Origin: Xenorhabdus eapokensis
GTDB taxonomy: Bacteria; Pseudomonadota; Gammaproteobacteria; Enterobacterales; Enterobacteriaceae
Direction of reading: 5' to 3'
Assembly (NCBI RefSeq): GCF_001908105.1
Contig: NZ_MKGQ01000002.1
Location: forward strand, 1-64,000
DNA length: 64,000 bases
A program made the position numbers and the translations under genes. Positions 9,623 to 19,635 of the stretch are shown here, one piece after another; positions within the stretch are counted from its first letter, which is position 1; every line of letters starts with the position of its first letter. The notes under the pieces are model-generated. The model had not been told where the DNA came from. It ran no database searches and worked only from the letters and a program-made list of their open reading frames with translations.

Positions 9623-9769
9623 GAGACGAACGATATGGATTTAAGTATTATCTGAAGATAATAATTAGCCATACGAAGTATCTGATGATACAGGCTAGTA
9701 GAAAAGTTTTTTTAGATCATGTTGCTATAACATGTTTTCTTGGTTCAAAACCATCCAGAAGAAGGGCAA

Positions 9770-10285
9770 TCACTGACTTAAACAATCTCCCACACTATCT
9801 AGTTGCCCCAAAATTTTTCTCATCAATTTTTCTAACTGCTTTTTCTCCTCTGAGTCCAGGATAGACCAAAGCTTAACCAGGCATTCATGCTGTGGTGGAA
9901 GTAAACTGTTCAAGAAAATCGAACCTTTTTCTGTGAGATGAAGATGGAGGCAACGACGATCATTATGGCTCTCCTTTCTCTCTATCCAGCCCTGCTTTTC
10001 TAATTCATCTGCAATTCGGGTTGCATTTGTACGGGAAGAACCCAATGCAGCACTAAGTTCTGATGGCTGAATGCTACGGCTTTCTTTGGTATCCAGAATC
10101 ATCAGAGCCATAAACAAGGTTTCATTGATTCCTTGTGCTTTCAGCATGTTGTTGCGATTTTCCAGAAGTCTACTTTGGACATGCATGGATAAGCGAGTTA
10201 GTAATATCTCTTGATAGGGTAAACTTTTTTGCTGTGCTACACGGCAATTAAGTAACTCTTCTGTGGGAGTGAATGAACTTTCCAT
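9770..10285 (-). CDS. emrR: MarR-family repressor EmrR (MprA)
   Basis: A 171-residue winged-helix repressor matching E. coli MprA along its length ([51 protein letters not shown]). The recognition helix and wing correspond to about residues 75-115. Family knowledge: it represses emrRAB and is released by binding uncouplers, salicylate or other drugs. First gene of the emrR-emrA-emrB unit. It has an ATG at 10285, with 129 AT-rich bases separating it from the ygaH stop. Confidence 0.95.
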   Translation of the reverse strand: MESSFTPTEELLNCRVAQQKSLPYQEILLTRLSMHVQSRLLENRNNMLKAQGINETLFMALMILDTKESRSIQPSELSAALGSSRTNATRIADELEKQGWIERKESHNDRRCLHLHLTEKGSIFLNSLLPPQHECLVKLWSILDSEEKKQLEKLMRKILGQLDSVGDCLSQ

Positions 10286-10414
10286 TGTTTAGATACCTTA
10301 TTAGTTTCAACCGGTAAAGTAACTTTTGTTAAAAACCATACAAATACTATATTAAAAGTTAAATTTAGCAATTATAGTTATTTATTATCATCATATTTCT
10401 TTTAATATTGATAC

Positions 10415-10750
10415 CTAATTCATAAATACTTTGAATATTATTCCAAAAACTACGGCACCAGACAGTGTTGAAATAATGATGCTTCGAGTTTTATAGAAAA
10501 ACAGACAAATAGTTAGGTAGCCAATTAAAGTCGGAAAAAATTTGCTGTGTTCCTTCATGACGTCAGGAATACTTGAGACGATAAGGAGTGAGCAAATTGA
10601 TGCAATACCAATGCTGTCGAGTATGACGCCCATTTTTCCTTTTTTTTCTGTCGGTGAGCGATTGACACCCAGCCGCAGAGGAAGATAGCGGAATAAAAAG
10701 TTGGCAGCGCCTACAATGAATCCGATAAGAAGTATTTTATTATCAATCAT
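10415..10750 (-). CDS. ygaH: Branched-chain amino acid exporter small subunit (AzlD family)
   Basis: A 111-residue membrane protein with about four hydrophobic segments, exactly the length of E. coli YgaH. It retains FRYLPLRLGV, LDSIGIASICSLLIVS and FYKTRSIIISTL. YgaH pairs with YgaZ to export L-valine and possibly methionine. Located 28 bases downstream of ygaZ, so co-transcribed. Confidence 0.92.
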   Translation of the reverse strand: MIDNKILLIGFIVGAANFLFRYLPLRLGVNRSPTEKKGKMGVILDSIGIASICSLLIVSSIPDVMKEHSKFFPTLIGYLTICLFFYKTRSIIISTLSGAVVFGIIFKVFMN

Positions 10751-10778
10751 ATAATGAGTTAATTATGTAAGGTTCTAA

Positions 10779-11543
10779 TCATGCATTTTTAGTTTGCAGA
10801 AGTGCGGCTAAACATCCACTCACGATCCCCGCAAGAATGGCGATAGGAATTGAAAAAAATGTGATTCCCATTAATGCACCTAATAAAGCAGCGATAACAC
10901 AGTAGGTATTTTGTTTTTTGAAAGATGCTAACAAAAAACTTAAGAATAGCGCCGGCAGCATAAATATCATGGCAGCTTCAATAGCTGGATAAGAACTTAA
11001 ATAACCATTACCCAATATGGCCCCAGCTACAGTACCCAGCACCCAAGAGAGCCAGGAACATATTGCAATGGCAACCATCCAGTTTTCACTCCAACTCCGT
11101 TGGTCTTTAATTAATTTGGTTGTTGCTGCGGCAAAAACTTCATCAGTCAGGCCAAATGCCCAAATCACAGTTTTCTTTTCCGATAATTTTTGTTTGATGC
11201 GATAACGTAAGGCAGGGCCATACAAAATATGGCGGATATCCATTGCCATGACAGTTAGCGCAGAAAACCACAATGACATTCCTGCACTGAGCAAAGCCGT
11301 GATGACAAACTGGCTGGCGCCCGCATAAATGACACAGGAAAAAAATATGGCTTCTACGGGGGTAAACCCTAGTTTAGTCGCGCTTAAGCCAAATGCAAAA
11401 GAGACGGGAATATAGCCAATGGCGATTGGGAGACTATCCCAAATACCGTCTTTAAATGAAGAAGCCTTGCTTGGCAGAGGATTCTCAGATTCTGATGTAT
11501 CAGATATTGGTATATCAGGTACAGACTTATCAGACATTGACAT
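10779..11543 (-). CDS. ygaZ: Branched-chain amino acid exporter large subunit (AzlC family)
   Basis: A 254-residue AzlC-family permease matching E. coli YgaZ (245 residues): FSCVIYAGASQFVITALLSAG, MDIRHILYGPALRYRI, WAFGLTDEVFAAAT. The hydrophilic N-terminal 30 residues (rich in S, D, P) are longer than in E. coli. No clear ribosome-binding site precedes the ATG at 11543; the ATG at 11537 is equally possible. First gene of the ygaZH pair; E. coli has the same neighbours (proVWX, ygaZH, emrRAB). Confidence 0.92.
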   Translation of the reverse strand: MSMSDKSVPDIPISDTSESENPLPSKASSFKDGIWDSLPIAIGYIPVSFAFGLSATKLGFTPVEAIFFSCVIYAGASQFVITALLSAGMSLWFSALTVMAMDIRHILYGPALRYRIKQKLSEKKTVIWAFGLTDEVFAAATTKLIKDQRSWSENWMVAIAICSWLSWVLGTVAGAILGNGYLSSYPAIEAAMIFMLPALFLSFLLASFKKQNTYCVIAALLGALMGITFFSIPIAILAGIVSGCLAALLQTKNA

Positions 11544-11677
11544 GGAGTATTTTATTTTTTTGTTAACAGATAAAACAACATTAACAAAATATGATGAAAG
11601 TGAAAATATAAAATATATAAATTATTTAAATAATATCATTGGGAATAAAGGAGTTGATAATGATAGAAGAGTGTGTG

Positions 11678-11720
11678 CTGGATAGTCGTGAGTTTTATTA
11701 ATGTCTTCACGGCTATCCAG
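11678..11720. repeat. Long hairpin downstream of proX
   Basis: CTGGATAGTCGTGA (11678-11691) pairs with TCACGGCTATCCAG (11707-11720) over 14 positions with one G-T pair; the loop is 15 bases. It lies 24 bases past the proX stop. No T-run follows, so it may protect the proU message 3' end or terminate inefficiently. Confidence 0.6.
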
Positions 11721-11743
11721 GTGCAGAATGAAGGAAGGTTAAT

Positions 11744-12784
11744 TTATGCTTTGTGAGCGGCTTTTCTGGCTGCTTTTAGCCAACCATCTACCGTTTTCCG
11801 ATGTGTTTTGATCCACTCTTCAGCCTGACGTTCAATATCAGCCTCGGAAATTTTAGTGTTATGCATGAGCTGATTTTGAGCACTGATGTCAGCAATAGGT
11901 AAGGTCATAACAGCAAAAAGTTTCGCCGCCGCAGGGTTCTTTTCTGCCCACGCTTTGTTTGCCACGATATGCATGGTACTGGGTGGGAAGCCATAGTTAC
12001 GGCCATTAGGCAACTGGGTATTGAGGGTTTCTCCCTCACCGATAGCAGAGAAGGGGACTTGAAGCCAGATGACATCTTTTCCGGGTTTCAGTACATCACT
12101 CACCCAGTAAGGTGTCCAGGTATAATAGAGGATAGGTTTACCTGCCCGATAACGGGCAATAGTGTCAGCCATCATAGCCGCATAATTGCCTTGGTTTTGC
12201 TCCACGGTATTTTTCAATCCATAAGCAGTTATGTGGTGATTGATCGCTCTTTCACACCCCCATCCAGGGTTACAGCCTGTCAAATCTGCTTTTCCATTTC
12301 CATTACTATCAAACAGTTTGGCAAGTTGAGAATCTTCTAATTGAGCGATATTGGTGATGTGATATTTTTCTGCGGTTTTTTTATCAATAAGATACCCTTG
12401 AGCCGCATTGACAACATAACTTCCCTTGCGATAGAAGATGTTATCTCCTCCGGCAGCTTTGTATGGGGCATCATGGAGCGGTACCCAATTGACGGCCATA
12501 AATGTGGCATCACCAGAAGCAATCGAAGTGTAAGCGACGTTATAATCCACTTCTTTGATCGGTTTGACGTCATAGCCAAGTTTTTCCAAGGCCTTGCAGA
12601 CAATCAAAGTCTGAAATGTTTCTTCACTGATTGTACTTTGTAGCGGTTGTACACTGATACCTTTGCCGGGAAGGTCAGTGGCAGATGCTATTGAGGATAA
12701 TAAAAGACTCATAAATATCATGAGAAGTGCTGCGAAAATTATCCTCTTATTCATGATCTCTTTGCATACGGTGATTATGCGCAT
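11744..12784 (-). CDS. proX: Glycine betaine/proline-binding periplasmic protein ProX
   Basis: The substrate-binding part of the ProU osmoprotectant transporter. The mature part aligns with E. coli ProX ([74 protein letters not shown]), including tryptophans of the betaine-binding cage. A signal peptide ends near [11 protein letters not shown]. Two starts are possible. The ATG at 12784 has an ideal AAAGGAGG eight bases upstream and overlaps proW by 38 bases. The ATG at 12754 gives a more typical 25-residue signal peptide and an 8-base overlap. I favour 12784 for its binding site. Third gene of proVWX. Confidence 0.94.
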   Translation of the reverse strand: MRIITVCKEIMNKRIIFAALLMIFMSLLLSSIASATDLPGKGISVQPLQSTISEETFQTLIVCKALEKLGYDVKPIKEVDYNVAYTSIASGDATFMAVNWVPLHDAPYKAAGGDNIFYRKGSYVVNAAQGYLIDKKTAEKYHITNIAQLEDSQLAKLFDSNGNGKADLTGCNPGWGCERAINHHITAYGLKNTVEQNQGNYAAMMADTIARYRAGKPILYYTWTPYWVSDVLKPGKDVIWLQVPFSAIGEGETLNTQLPNGRNYGFPPSTMHIVANKAWAEKNPAAAKLFAVMTLPIADISAQNQLMHNTKISEADIERQAEEWIKTHRKTVDGWLKAARKAAHKA

Positions 12785-13928
12785 GGCTGTTTCCTCCTTT
12801 TGTTGCCAGGTCGGATATTGTTTTGGCTGTATTATTTTGACCGGCATGATTTTGATGAGCGGTTTTTTTCTTAATTGAGCGAATTGAGAGAAAAAGCAGG
12901 CGCAGTAATCCTATTGGCCCAGAGTGATACCAGTGCCCCCCTCTGGTTCGATGATTTTTGCCCAAGGATTGAGTCAGGCGATCAAGGATAATGGCAAGAA
13001 TGACAATTCCTGTCCCGCCAATGGCTGCTAATCCTATATCAAGACGGCCAATACCGCGCAATACCATCAGCCCCAAGCCGCCAACCGCAATCATGGAAGC
13101 GATAACGACCATAGAAAGTGCTAACATCAATGTTTGATTTACCCCCGCCATGATTGTAGGCATCGCCAACGGCAGTTGGACTTTGAACAGCATCTGCCGT
13201 GGGCTCGCCCCAAATGATCTGGCGGCCTCAATTAAATCTGATGGCACTTGTTTTATTCCCAAAATGGTCAGGCGGATAATGGGAGGTAACGCAAAAATGA
13301 TGGTGACGATGACGCCGGGTACATTACCTATGCCAAACAGCATTACGATGGGAACGAGATAAACGAAAGCTGGGGTGGTTTGCATGGCATCCAGTAAGGG
13401 GCGAACAATTTTGGCTAACCGTTCATTGCGAGCCAATCCGATCCCAAGAGGAAGCCCAATGATAAGGCAGAACAGGAGGGCAGTTAGCACCAGAGCCAAG
13501 GTTATCATAGCTTCTGACCATACCCCAATTGCACCGATCATGATCAGCGAAATTAAAGAAATCACGCCTATTCCTGCCCCCGCAACTTGCCAGGCCACTA
13601 ATGCAAAAAACAAAATGGTGATAGGAGGGGGCAATGTCATCAGAAACTGTTCAAAACCACTAAGGACAAAATCGATTGGAACGCGGATGACTTGAAAAAC
13701 AGGCCGGAAGTGAACGACAACCCAATCAATAATATTGGTCACCCATGAGTCAAACGGAATGAGCTTATGCTGAAAAGGTGACATGAAATTAAAGTGCTCT
13801 GGAGGAATATTGGTTGCAGAAGTATTCAGCCAATCGTGGTTTGATGAAGGAACAGCGGTGCCACTGTCCATCCAGGGATCACTGCTGTTGCTGGGATCCG
13901 TGACTATCTGTGGAGAGTTATTGTCCAT
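12747..13928 (-). CDS. proW: Glycine betaine/proline ABC permease ProW
   Basis: A 393-residue permease, somewhat longer than E. coli ProW (354). It has a hydrophilic N-terminal part (about residues 1-95), then the core membrane domain with the EAA-type coupling loop [14 protein letters not shown] near residue 235. The added length is mostly a polar, histidine- and asparagine-rich C-terminal tail of about 55 residues. It forms the membrane channel for ProV and ProX. Overlaps proV by 11 bases and runs into proX. Confidence 0.94.
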   Translation of the reverse strand: MDNNSPQIVTDPSNSSDPWMDSGTAVPSSNHDWLNTSATNIPPEHFNFMSPFQHKLIPFDSWVTNIIDWVVVHFRPVFQVIRVPIDFVLSGFEQFLMTLPPPITILFFALVAWQVAGAGIGVISLISLIMIGAIGVWSEAMITLALVLTALLFCLIIGLPLGIGLARNERLAKIVRPLLDAMQTTPAFVYLVPIVMLFGIGNVPGVIVTIIFALPPIIRLTILGIKQVPSDLIEAARSFGASPRQMLFKVQLPLAMPTIMAGVNQTLMLALSMVVIASMIAVGGLGLMVLRGIGRLDIGLAAIGGTGIVILAIILDRLTQSLGKNHRTRGGHWYHSGPIGLLRLLFLSIRSIKKKTAHQNHAGQNNTAKTISDLATKGGNSHAHNHRMQRDHE

Positions 13929-15120
13929 TGGGCGCCTCCTTATCTAAGGCCTGTAGCAATATTCCTTTGGAAATGACACCTAAATAACGACTATTGTCAT
14001 CTGTGACAGGAACAGCGCAGGGAGATTGCGCGACAGTGGATATCAATTCGTTCAGCGGAATATCTGCTGAAACGGCGGTTGGTTTTTCCAATATGGCATG
14101 TTCAATGGGTTTTTTTTCTGCCAATGCCCGTTGCAGGGAATTAACAGATACCACGCCAATAAACTTTTGGCCTTTTTCGATTAAATAGCCATAGTTTCTG
14201 TCTTCATTATCCAGCACTTTCAATGCAGAGCGGGGACCAAAACCTGCCGCGGTATGCAGCAATGTTTCTGGCCGACGGCGGGCAATGTCTTTGGCTGAGA
14301 AGACATGTCCAACATCCACGCCACGAAAGAATGTTTTGACATAATCATTAGCAGGGCTATTCATAATCTCATCAGGCGTGCCGACCTGAACAACAATACC
14401 GTCCTGCATGATGGCAATGCGATCACCGACACGCATGGCTTCATCTAAATCGTGGGAAATAAAAACAACAGTACGTTGATGCTCCCCTTGTAAGCGCAGT
14501 AATTCATCTTGCATTTCGGCACGGATCAAAGGATCGAGGGCTGAGAAGGCTTCATCCATTAACAGAATATCGGGATTGTTGGCTAAAGCCCTGGCTAACC
14601 CAATACGTTGCTGCATACCGCCGGAAAGTTCATCGGGATAGGATAGAGCATAGCTTTCGAGATTGACTTGTTGTAGCGTTTCAAGCGCTTTTTGATGACG
14701 CTCTTCTTTGGGGACGCCAGCAAGCTCCATACCAAACGCCGTATTCTCCAAAATGTTCAAATGTGGCATGAGTGCAAATGACTGGAAGACCATGCTGATC
14801 TTGCTGCGGCGAACATTCCGTAGCTGAGTTTCTGTGATGATGGAAATATCTTTGCCGTCAATAAGTACATGGCCTTTGGTAGGCTCTATCAGACGATTGA
14901 GAAGACGTACTAGTGTGGATTTACCTGAACCAGATAATCCCATAATCACAAATATTTCGCCTTCTTCAATGGCCAGATTGACATCTTGAACACCGACGGT
15001 GAGACCTGTTTTTTCAAGTATTTGTTCTTTGCTGAGACCAGACGCTAATAACTTAAATGCCAGCTCAGGATTATTGCCAAATATTTTATAGAGATTCTTA
15101 ACTTCAAGTTTAACAGTCAT
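13918..15120 (-). CDS. proV: Glycine betaine/proline ABC ATPase ProV
   Basis: A 400-residue ATPase, identical in length to E. coli ProV. Walker A is [14 protein letters not shown] near residue 60, signature LSGGMQQR, Walker [14 protein letters not shown]. Two CBS domains fill the last 120 residues; in this family they take part in osmotic sensing. The N-terminal helix [21 protein letters not shown] is characteristic of ProV. ATG at 15120 with CAGGAAAA upstream. First gene of proU; a promoter with a TAGGGT -10 lies about 70 bases upstream. Confidence 0.96.
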   Translation of the reverse strand: MTVKLEVKNLYKIFGNNPELAFKLLASGLSKEQILEKTGLTVGVQDVNLAIEEGEIFVIMGLSGSGKSTLVRLLNRLIEPTKGHVLIDGKDISIITETQLRNVRRSKISMVFQSFALMPHLNILENTAFGMELAGVPKEERHQKALETLQQVNLESYALSYPDELSGGMQQRIGLARALANNPDILLMDEAFSALDPLIRAEMQDELLRLQGEHQRTVVFISHDLDEAMRVGDRIAIMQDGIVVQVGTPDEIMNSPANDYVKTFFRGVDVGHVFSAKDIARRRPETLLHTAAGFGPRSALKVLDNEDRNYGYLIEKGQKFIGVVSVNSLQRALAEKKPIEHAILEKPTAVSADIPLNELISTVAQSPCAVPVTDDNSRYLGVISKGILLQALDKEAPNGQ

Positions 15121-15190
15121 GGAATAATATTTTCCTGTTGTTGATGATATATTGCGTTTAATTACTCCGCTGATATTTTTACCAACATAT

Positions 15191-15218
15191 ACCCTAACAT
15201 ATTAAAATGTACTGACAA
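15191..15218 (-). promoter_or_regulatory. Predicted proU sigma-70 promoter
   Basis: On the minus strand TTGTCA (15213-15218) is followed after 16 bases by TAGGGT (15191-15196). Expected transcription start is near 15184, giving a leader of about 64 bases before proV. From memory, the main osmotically induced proU promoter of E. coli and Salmonella also has a poor TAGGGT -10, 16-bp spacing and lies about 60 bases before proV, so this looks conserved. Confidence 0.65.
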
Positions 15219-15810
15219 CCCTTTATTTAACATCATTAATAAAAGGTTATGTTTTACCATGACATAATATTGGGGTGGTAAAGTAAATTTCTGAGCATTA
15301 ATTTAATGAAATTCAACTGGGTAAATGATTTTTTCAGAAAACAAAAAAGTCATCATCATGGGGGGATTTAATTTTTTTCTGGTTTTTTATTGATTTTTAT
15401 AACTTTTTTGGTTTTTTATGCTTGTTTTTGAAGTGCCTGATGACGCATATTCTAATCATGGAAAAGCTCATGAAAAATTGATGGGTTTAAATTGCCATCA
15501 CAATATATTTTTTTGATTAGTAAATATAAGCCTATTTTGCAGGTTTGAAATCGAGTTTTGCGATGTATAAATATTGCTATAACAATAGCATGTTTCATGT
15601 ATATTTATTGTTTTTTATCATTGATTAACCGCATGGTGTGGAATTGAAATTCAGTATGCGATATTTATTTTATATATTTTCTATGCTTTGAATATGTGCA
15701 GATTATTTGTTAATGAGTTTTTATATTAAACAGCATGCTAATAGATATGGAATTTAAATCCATTGTGCCTGATTCATTATTTCACCCCTCCGGGGATAGG
15801 AAATAGTCAT

Positions 15811-16020
15811 TCATTGCAAAAAAGAACCAGAGGGTTGGGTGACTCGAAGATGATCTTCACACCGTTTGTGAGTGAACGCGGTTAATACTTGGGTATAACT
15901 GGCTTTTTCTCACCATTGAGTTGATTGGCAACAGTGTAGTGTATCTCTTTTAGGTGAATTGGCTTTTAGGTGAACTCGTTCTCGATTGCCGTTTTCTAAC
16001 TTGGAATCGGTCAATGACAT
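15811..16020 (-). other. Unclassified element with an interrupted 70-codon reading frame
   Basis: Within the 1.27-kb gap between proV and ogt, most sequence is very AT-rich, but about 15780-16020 has ordinary coding-like composition. On the minus strand an ATG at 16020 opens 36 codons (including NRERVHLKANSPKRD and LHCCQSTQW), stops at one TGA (15910-15912), and continues in the same frame for 32 codons (EKASYTQVLTAFTHKRCE, HLRVTQPSGSF) to a stop at 15811. I do not recognise the protein. Two direct copies of CTTTTAGGTGAA lie at about 15947 and 15963. It may be a decayed small gene or one copy of an interspersed repeat; a non-coding RNA is also possible. Confidence 0.4.
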
Positions 16021-16130
16021 GTCACTGTGTTTGCCATAAATGGTAATACTTCTAGTAAAATTTCTGGATGCTATATTATTTAATAATAATAAAAAATAAT
16101 ATATCTGTATTATATTGAGATAATTTAATT

Positions 16131-16250
16131 ATGAAAGTTATACTATATGTAGAGTTTAATTTAATTGTTTTATCTATATGTGGTATTTTGTTCTTTTTTA
16201 AATCGGTGGCATTAAAAATAAAATGTCATAACTTATTGGCAGAGCCATAA
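16131..16250 (+). CDS. Possible 39-residue single-helix membrane micro-protein
   Basis: ATG at 16131 to TAA at 16248-16250. The product has one strongly hydrophobic stretch (ILYVEFNLIVLSICGILFFF) and a short basic tail (KSVALKIKCHNLLAEP), typical of small membrane proteins. The ribosome-binding site is weak (GAGAT about 13 bases upstream) and the region is AT-rich, where chance hydrophobic frames are common. I cannot assign a function. Confidence 0.22.
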   Translation: MKVILYVEFNLIVLSICGILFFFKSVALKIKCHNLLAEP

Positions 16251-16307
16251 TTTTAATTGTCAGAGGGCGCGATGATTTCTTTATCAAATTGTCAGATGTG
16301 TAACCGA

Positions 16308-16331
16308 ATTCATCATTGCAAATTGATGAAT
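16308..16331. promoter_or_regulatory. Inverted repeat upstream of ogt
   Basis: ATTCATCA and TGATGAAT are separated by TTGCAAAT, 56 bases before the ogt ATG. The size and position fit an operator for a dimeric regulator, but I cannot name one. Confidence 0.4.
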
Positions 16332-16386
16332 GAGAGATTTAGGCTAGTACTGAAATTTTTAATAATAAATTAAATGGAGGTAGTTT

Positions 16387-16872
16387 ATGTATCATCATTA
16401 CCTGAATACTCCAGAAGGATTTCCCAAGCCTTATGTGTATATCACTGCGGACGATGAAGGAGTAACCAGTATCTATTTCGTCAATGAAAAGAAAGCATTA
16501 GAATCGAAGAGTGTGATAACCAAGCAGTGCGCGAAAGAGTTGCAGGAATATTTTAAAGGGAAACGACTAACGTTTACCGTTCCTTTAAGTATGCAGGGAA
16601 CTGAATTCCAACAGCGTGTTTGGCAGCAACTTTGTAAAATTCCTTATGGCGAAATGTGGAGTTATAAACAATTGGCACTAACATTGGGATCGGTAAATTA
16701 TTGTCGTGCAGTCGGTATGGCGAATTCACGCAACCCTCTGTCATTAATTGTGCCTTGCCATCGGGTGATTGGGCATGATGGTAAATTGGTGGGCTATACC
16801 GGTGGGCTGGATATCAAAAAGTGGCTACTTGATCATGAAAAGAATAGAAAGGTGAAAAGTAAACAGAATTAA
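16387..16872 (+). CDS. ogt: Methylated-DNA-protein-cysteine methyltransferase
   Basis: A 161-residue suicide DNA-repair protein that moves alkyl groups from O6-alkylguanine (and O4-alkylthymine) to its own cysteine. The active site PCHRVIG places the acceptor at Cys124, followed by the conserved YTGGLDIKKWLLDHE. VWQQLCKIPYGEMWSY and the RAVGMANSRNP helix are the DNA-binding helix-turn-helix and arginine-finger region. Length fits Ogt (about 171) rather than Ada. Strong GGAGG eight bases before the ATG. In E. coli ogt is elsewhere; its place beside cspE is a local arrangement. Confidence 0.92.
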   Translation: MYHHYLNTPEGFPKPYVYITADDEGVTSIYFVNEKKALESKSVITKQCAKELQEYFKGKRLTFTVPLSMQGTEFQQRVWQQLCKIPYGEMWSYKQLALTLGSVNYCRAVGMANSRNPLSLIVPCHRVIGHDGKLVGYTGGLDIKKWLLDHEKNRKVKSKQN

Positions 16873-17021
16873 AATAAAACGCTAATTTATTTGTGAAATC
16901 ACCATTGGCGTATAAAATCAATCAATGTAATTAAGCAAAAAGTGTGTTTTTTTGCATTCGGTTATATGTTTCGTGATCTATGTTGCAGACAGTGGACTAT
17001 ATTATTTGTTGTACTGTACGT

Positions 17022-17044
17022 GACACAGAGTCCGTGTCTTTTTT
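17022..17044 (+). promoter_or_regulatory. Terminator-like hairpin in the cspE leader
   Basis: GACAC and GTGTC enclose AGAGTCC and are followed by six Ts (17039-17044), 17 bases before the cspE ATG. It could attenuate cspE transcription; cold-shock proteins are known to act as antiterminators, so self-control is plausible. A weak terminator of ogt transcription is the alternative. Confidence 0.45.
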
Positions 17045-17061
17045 ATTAAAGGTAAGTTTTA

Positions 17062-17271
17062 ATGTCAAAAATTAAAGGTAACGTTAAGTGGTTTAATGAA
17101 TCCAAAGGATTTGGTTTTATCACTCCAGAAGATGGTAGTAAAGATGTTTTTGTACACTTTTCCGCCATTCAGTCTGGCGGATTCAAAACTCTGGCTGAAG
17201 GCCAAAAAGTAGAGTTTGAAATTACTGAGGGTGCGAAAGGTCCATCTGCTGCAAACGTTGTCGCAATCTAA
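17062..17271 (+). CDS. cspE: Cold-shock-family RNA chaperone CspE
   Basis: A 69-residue single cold-shock domain, nearly identical to E. coli CspE. RNP1 is KGFGFITP and RNP2 is VFVHF. It binds single-stranded RNA and DNA, melts secondary structure and prevents termination. AAAGGTAAG upstream of the ATG is its ribosome-binding site. The neighbouring order cspE, crcB, lipA, lipB follows E. coli with several genes missing between crcB and lipA. Confidence 0.97.
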   Translation: MSKIKGNVKWFNESKGFGFITPEDGSKDVFVHFSAIQSGGFKTLAEGQKVEFEITEGAKGPSAANVVAI

Positions 17272-17290
17272 TTTCGAATCCCGTATTCTG

Positions 17291-17318
17291 AAAACCCGTT
17301 TTGATAACGGGTTTTTTT
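17291..17318 (+). terminator. cspE terminator
   Basis: AAAACCCGTT and AACGGGTTTT enclose TTGAT, then more Ts follow. It lies 20 bases past the cspE stop and just before the convergent end of crcB, and may serve both. Confidence 0.9.
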
Positions 17319-17331
17319 ATCTTATTAGCTT

Positions 17332-17718
17332 TTAGATAGTTATAAGATTTTTGTTTATTACCGCAAAAGCAAATGCTGTCATCAACAATGAAGCGATCAC
17401 ATTCGCCAAAATGCTGAACAGTGCCCAACTTATTTTTCCTGCTTGCAATAAATAAACCACTTCAGCAGAAAAGGTAGAAAAGGTCGTTAGCCCACCGCAA
17501 AACCCCGTCGTTAGCATTAGCTTCCAAACCGGATCGAGATGTGTGGCTTTGTTAAAATAGGCCAAACCCACTCCAATGATAAATGCACCAACACAATTAG
17601 CCGTCAGCGTACCAACGGCAATCGGGGAAGAAGGCGTGTTCAAGCGGAGGCTGATGACCCAGCGTAATACGCTACCCAGGCCACCACCAATAAATACAGC
17701 AAATATGATATTCATCAT
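17332..17718 (-). CDS. crcB: Fluoride ion channel CrcB (Fluc)
   Basis: A 128-residue protein with four hydrophobic helices. It has the family motifs [10 protein letters not shown] near the N terminus and [16 protein letters not shown] with the pore phenylalanines. Two copies assemble in opposite orientation to export fluoride. Overlapping ATGs at 17718 and 17715. I see no obvious fluoride riboswitch in the 15 bases between it and lipA. Confidence 0.94.
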   Translation of the reverse strand: MMNIIFAVFIGGGLGSVLRWVISLRLNTPSSPIAVGTLTANCVGAFIIGVGLAYFNKATHLDPVWKLMLTTGFCGGLTTFSTFSAEVVYLLQAGKISWALFSILANVIASLLMTAFAFAVINKNLITI

Positions 17719-17733
17719 GATGGTGGCGACAGA

Positions 17734-18699
17734 TTATTTGATTTCTATGCCTTTGGCCTGCAAGTCAGCATGGTACGAAGAGCGAACAAACGGGCCACAG
17801 GCAGCATGGGTAAAGCCCATTTCTAACGCGGCTTCTTTCATTTCATCGAATTCAGCGGGGCTGACATAACGCTGCACTGGCAGGTGATGGCGGCTCGGTT
17901 GTAAATATTGCCCTAATGTCAGCATGGTGACACCGTGGCTACGCAAATCACGCATGACTTCTAAAATTTCTTCGTTGGTTTCACCTAATCCCACCATTAA
18001 GCCTGATTTAGTCGGGATATCTGGATGTGCTTCTTTGAATTTTTCCAGCAATTTCAATGACCAGTCATAGTTGGCACCGGGACGAACCTGACGATAAACC
18101 CGTGGCACGTTTTCCAAATTGTGATTGAACACATCAGGAGGAGTTGCCGTCAGAATTTCCAGCGCACGATCCATACGACCGCGGAAATCTGGTACTAAAG
18201 TTTCAATCCTAATTGATGGACTTTTTTCACGAATAGCCGTGATACAGTCAGCAAAATGTTGTGCACCACCATCACGCAAATCGTCACGGTCAACAGATGT
18301 AATAACGACATAGCGCAGCCCCATATCCTGGATAGTCTGTGCGAGCTTGATAGGTTCATTGGCATCAGGTGCATTTGGGCGACCATGGGCTACGTCACAG
18401 AATGGACAGCGACGAGTACAGATGGCGCCAAGGATCATAAAAGTGGCGGTTCCGTGGTTAAAACACTCAGCGAGGTTAGGGCAGGAAGCTTCTTCACAGA
18501 CAGAATGCAACCCATTTTTGCGCATTGCCGCTTTGATACCCTGAATGCGGCTGGAATCCGCAGGAAGTTTGATTTTCATCCACTCAGGTTTACGCAAGAG
18601 TACTTCACGTTCTGTGGCGATTGTCTTCACAGGGATCAAAGCCATCTTGTCTGCGTCGCGGTATTTAACACCACGTTCCATCTGAATTGGTTTACTCAT
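17734..18699 (-). CDS. lipA: Lipoyl synthase LipA
   Basis: A 321-residue radical-SAM enzyme that inserts two sulfurs into protein-bound octanoyl groups. The first cluster motif is [12 protein letters not shown] (the sacrificial auxiliary cluster); the radical-SAM motif is CTRRCPFC. The C terminus [16 protein letters not shown] carries the conserved RSSY serine ligand. The frame opens at 18774, but the ATG at 18699 gives [20 protein letters not shown] and the exact E. coli length. Works after LipB, encoded 118 bases upstream. Confidence 0.96.
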   Translation of the reverse strand: MSKPIQMERGVKYRDADKMALIPVKTIATEREVLLRKPEWMKIKLPADSSRIQGIKAAMRKNGLHSVCEEASCPNLAECFNHGTATFMILGAICTRRCPFCDVAHGRPNAPDANEPIKLAQTIQDMGLRYVVITSVDRDDLRDGGAQHFADCITAIREKSPSIRIETLVPDFRGRMDRALEILTATPPDVFNHNLENVPRVYRQVRPGANYDWSLKLLEKFKEAHPDIPTKSGLMVGLGETNEEILEVMRDLRSHGVTMLTLGQYLQPSRHHLPVQRYVSPAEFDEMKEAALEMGFTHAACGPFVRSSYHADLQAKGIEIK

Positions 18700-18817
18700 A
18701 ATCGTGCTGGTTCCAGTTATATTCTTCAGATTTTGATTTACTGCCTGATGGTGATGAGAAAAATATCGAGGCAAATAAATCCATTCAAATTTTTTTGAAA
18801 AATGTTAAAAAATTATA

Positions 18818-19468
18818 TCATCTTTCATCGATGAGTTGGAATCCCAAGATCTGACAGAATTTCTCCACCAGAACGGGTTGTACATCTTCAACGGTCACTC
18901 CGGTGACGAAATCACTGAGTTGTATCATTTGCATTCCTGCGTAACCACAAGGATTTATGCGTAAAAATGGTTGCAAGTCCATTGCAATATTCAGTGCCAG
19001 ACCATGGAAAGAGCAACCTTTTCGGATACGCAATCCAAGGGAACATATTTTGTTACCTGCGACATAAACTCCAGGGGCATCTGGGCGGGCAGAGGATTCC
19101 ACGCCAAAATGAGCTAACGTTTCGATTACGGTATTTTCGATTGCAGTGACCAATTGACGCACCCCAATTTTTGACCGTTTCAAATCAATCAAAACATACA
19201 TGACCTGCTGTCCGGGGCCATGATAAGTGATCTGTCCCCCCCTATCTGACTGGACGACAGGGATATCACCCGGTGCAAGTATATGCTCAGCTTTGCCAGC
19301 CTGACCTTGCGTAAATACTTTTTCGTGTTGGACAAGCCAGATTTCATCAGGTGTTTCCGCTGTACGTTGTTCGGTGAACTGGTGCATGGCATCAGAAACC
19401 GGCTCGTAGGGCTGAATGCCTAGCTGGCGTAAAATAACGGTGTTATGTTGCAATGGAAATTTCATCAT
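18818..19468 (-). CDS. lipB: Octanoyl-ACP:protein octanoyltransferase LipB
   Basis: A 216-residue enzyme moving octanoyl from acyl carrier protein to lipoyl domains. The motif [16 protein letters not shown] and the catalytic cysteine in [10 protein letters not shown] are present, with the partner lysine in [16 protein letters not shown] at 19468 (or 19465); no strong ribosome-binding site is visible. In E. coli lipB lies next to ybeD; here about 2.8 kb with trkH-like and SIP genes is inserted between them. Confidence 0.95.
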   Translation of the reverse strand: MMKFPLQHNTVILRQLGIQPYEPVSDAMHQFTEQRTAETPDEIWLVQHEKVFTQGQAGKAEHILAPGDIPVVQSDRGGQITYHGPGQQVMYVLIDLKRSKIGVRQLVTAIENTVIETLAHFGVESSARPDAPGVYVAGNKICSLGLRIRKGCSFHGLALNIAMDLQPFLRINPCGYAGMQMIQLSDFVTGVTVEDVQPVLVEKFCQILGFQLIDER

Positions 19469-19635
19469 TCATTAACAAAAAGTGCCCGCCAGTATAACGC
19501 TGTAAGATGATTCCCACCAGTTTGAGAATGCCGTAATACAATAATATTGTTAATTAGACGAATATATTTTTATTTTATATTATCATAGTTATATGTTTTG
19601 ATGATTTCCCTTTTAATCCCCTTTTGAGCTAACAA

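Noticed and set aside
11419..11685. 88-codon plus-strand frame over the start of ygaZ
   Set aside because: Antisense shadow of ygaZ extended through AT-rich spacer; no ribosome-binding site.
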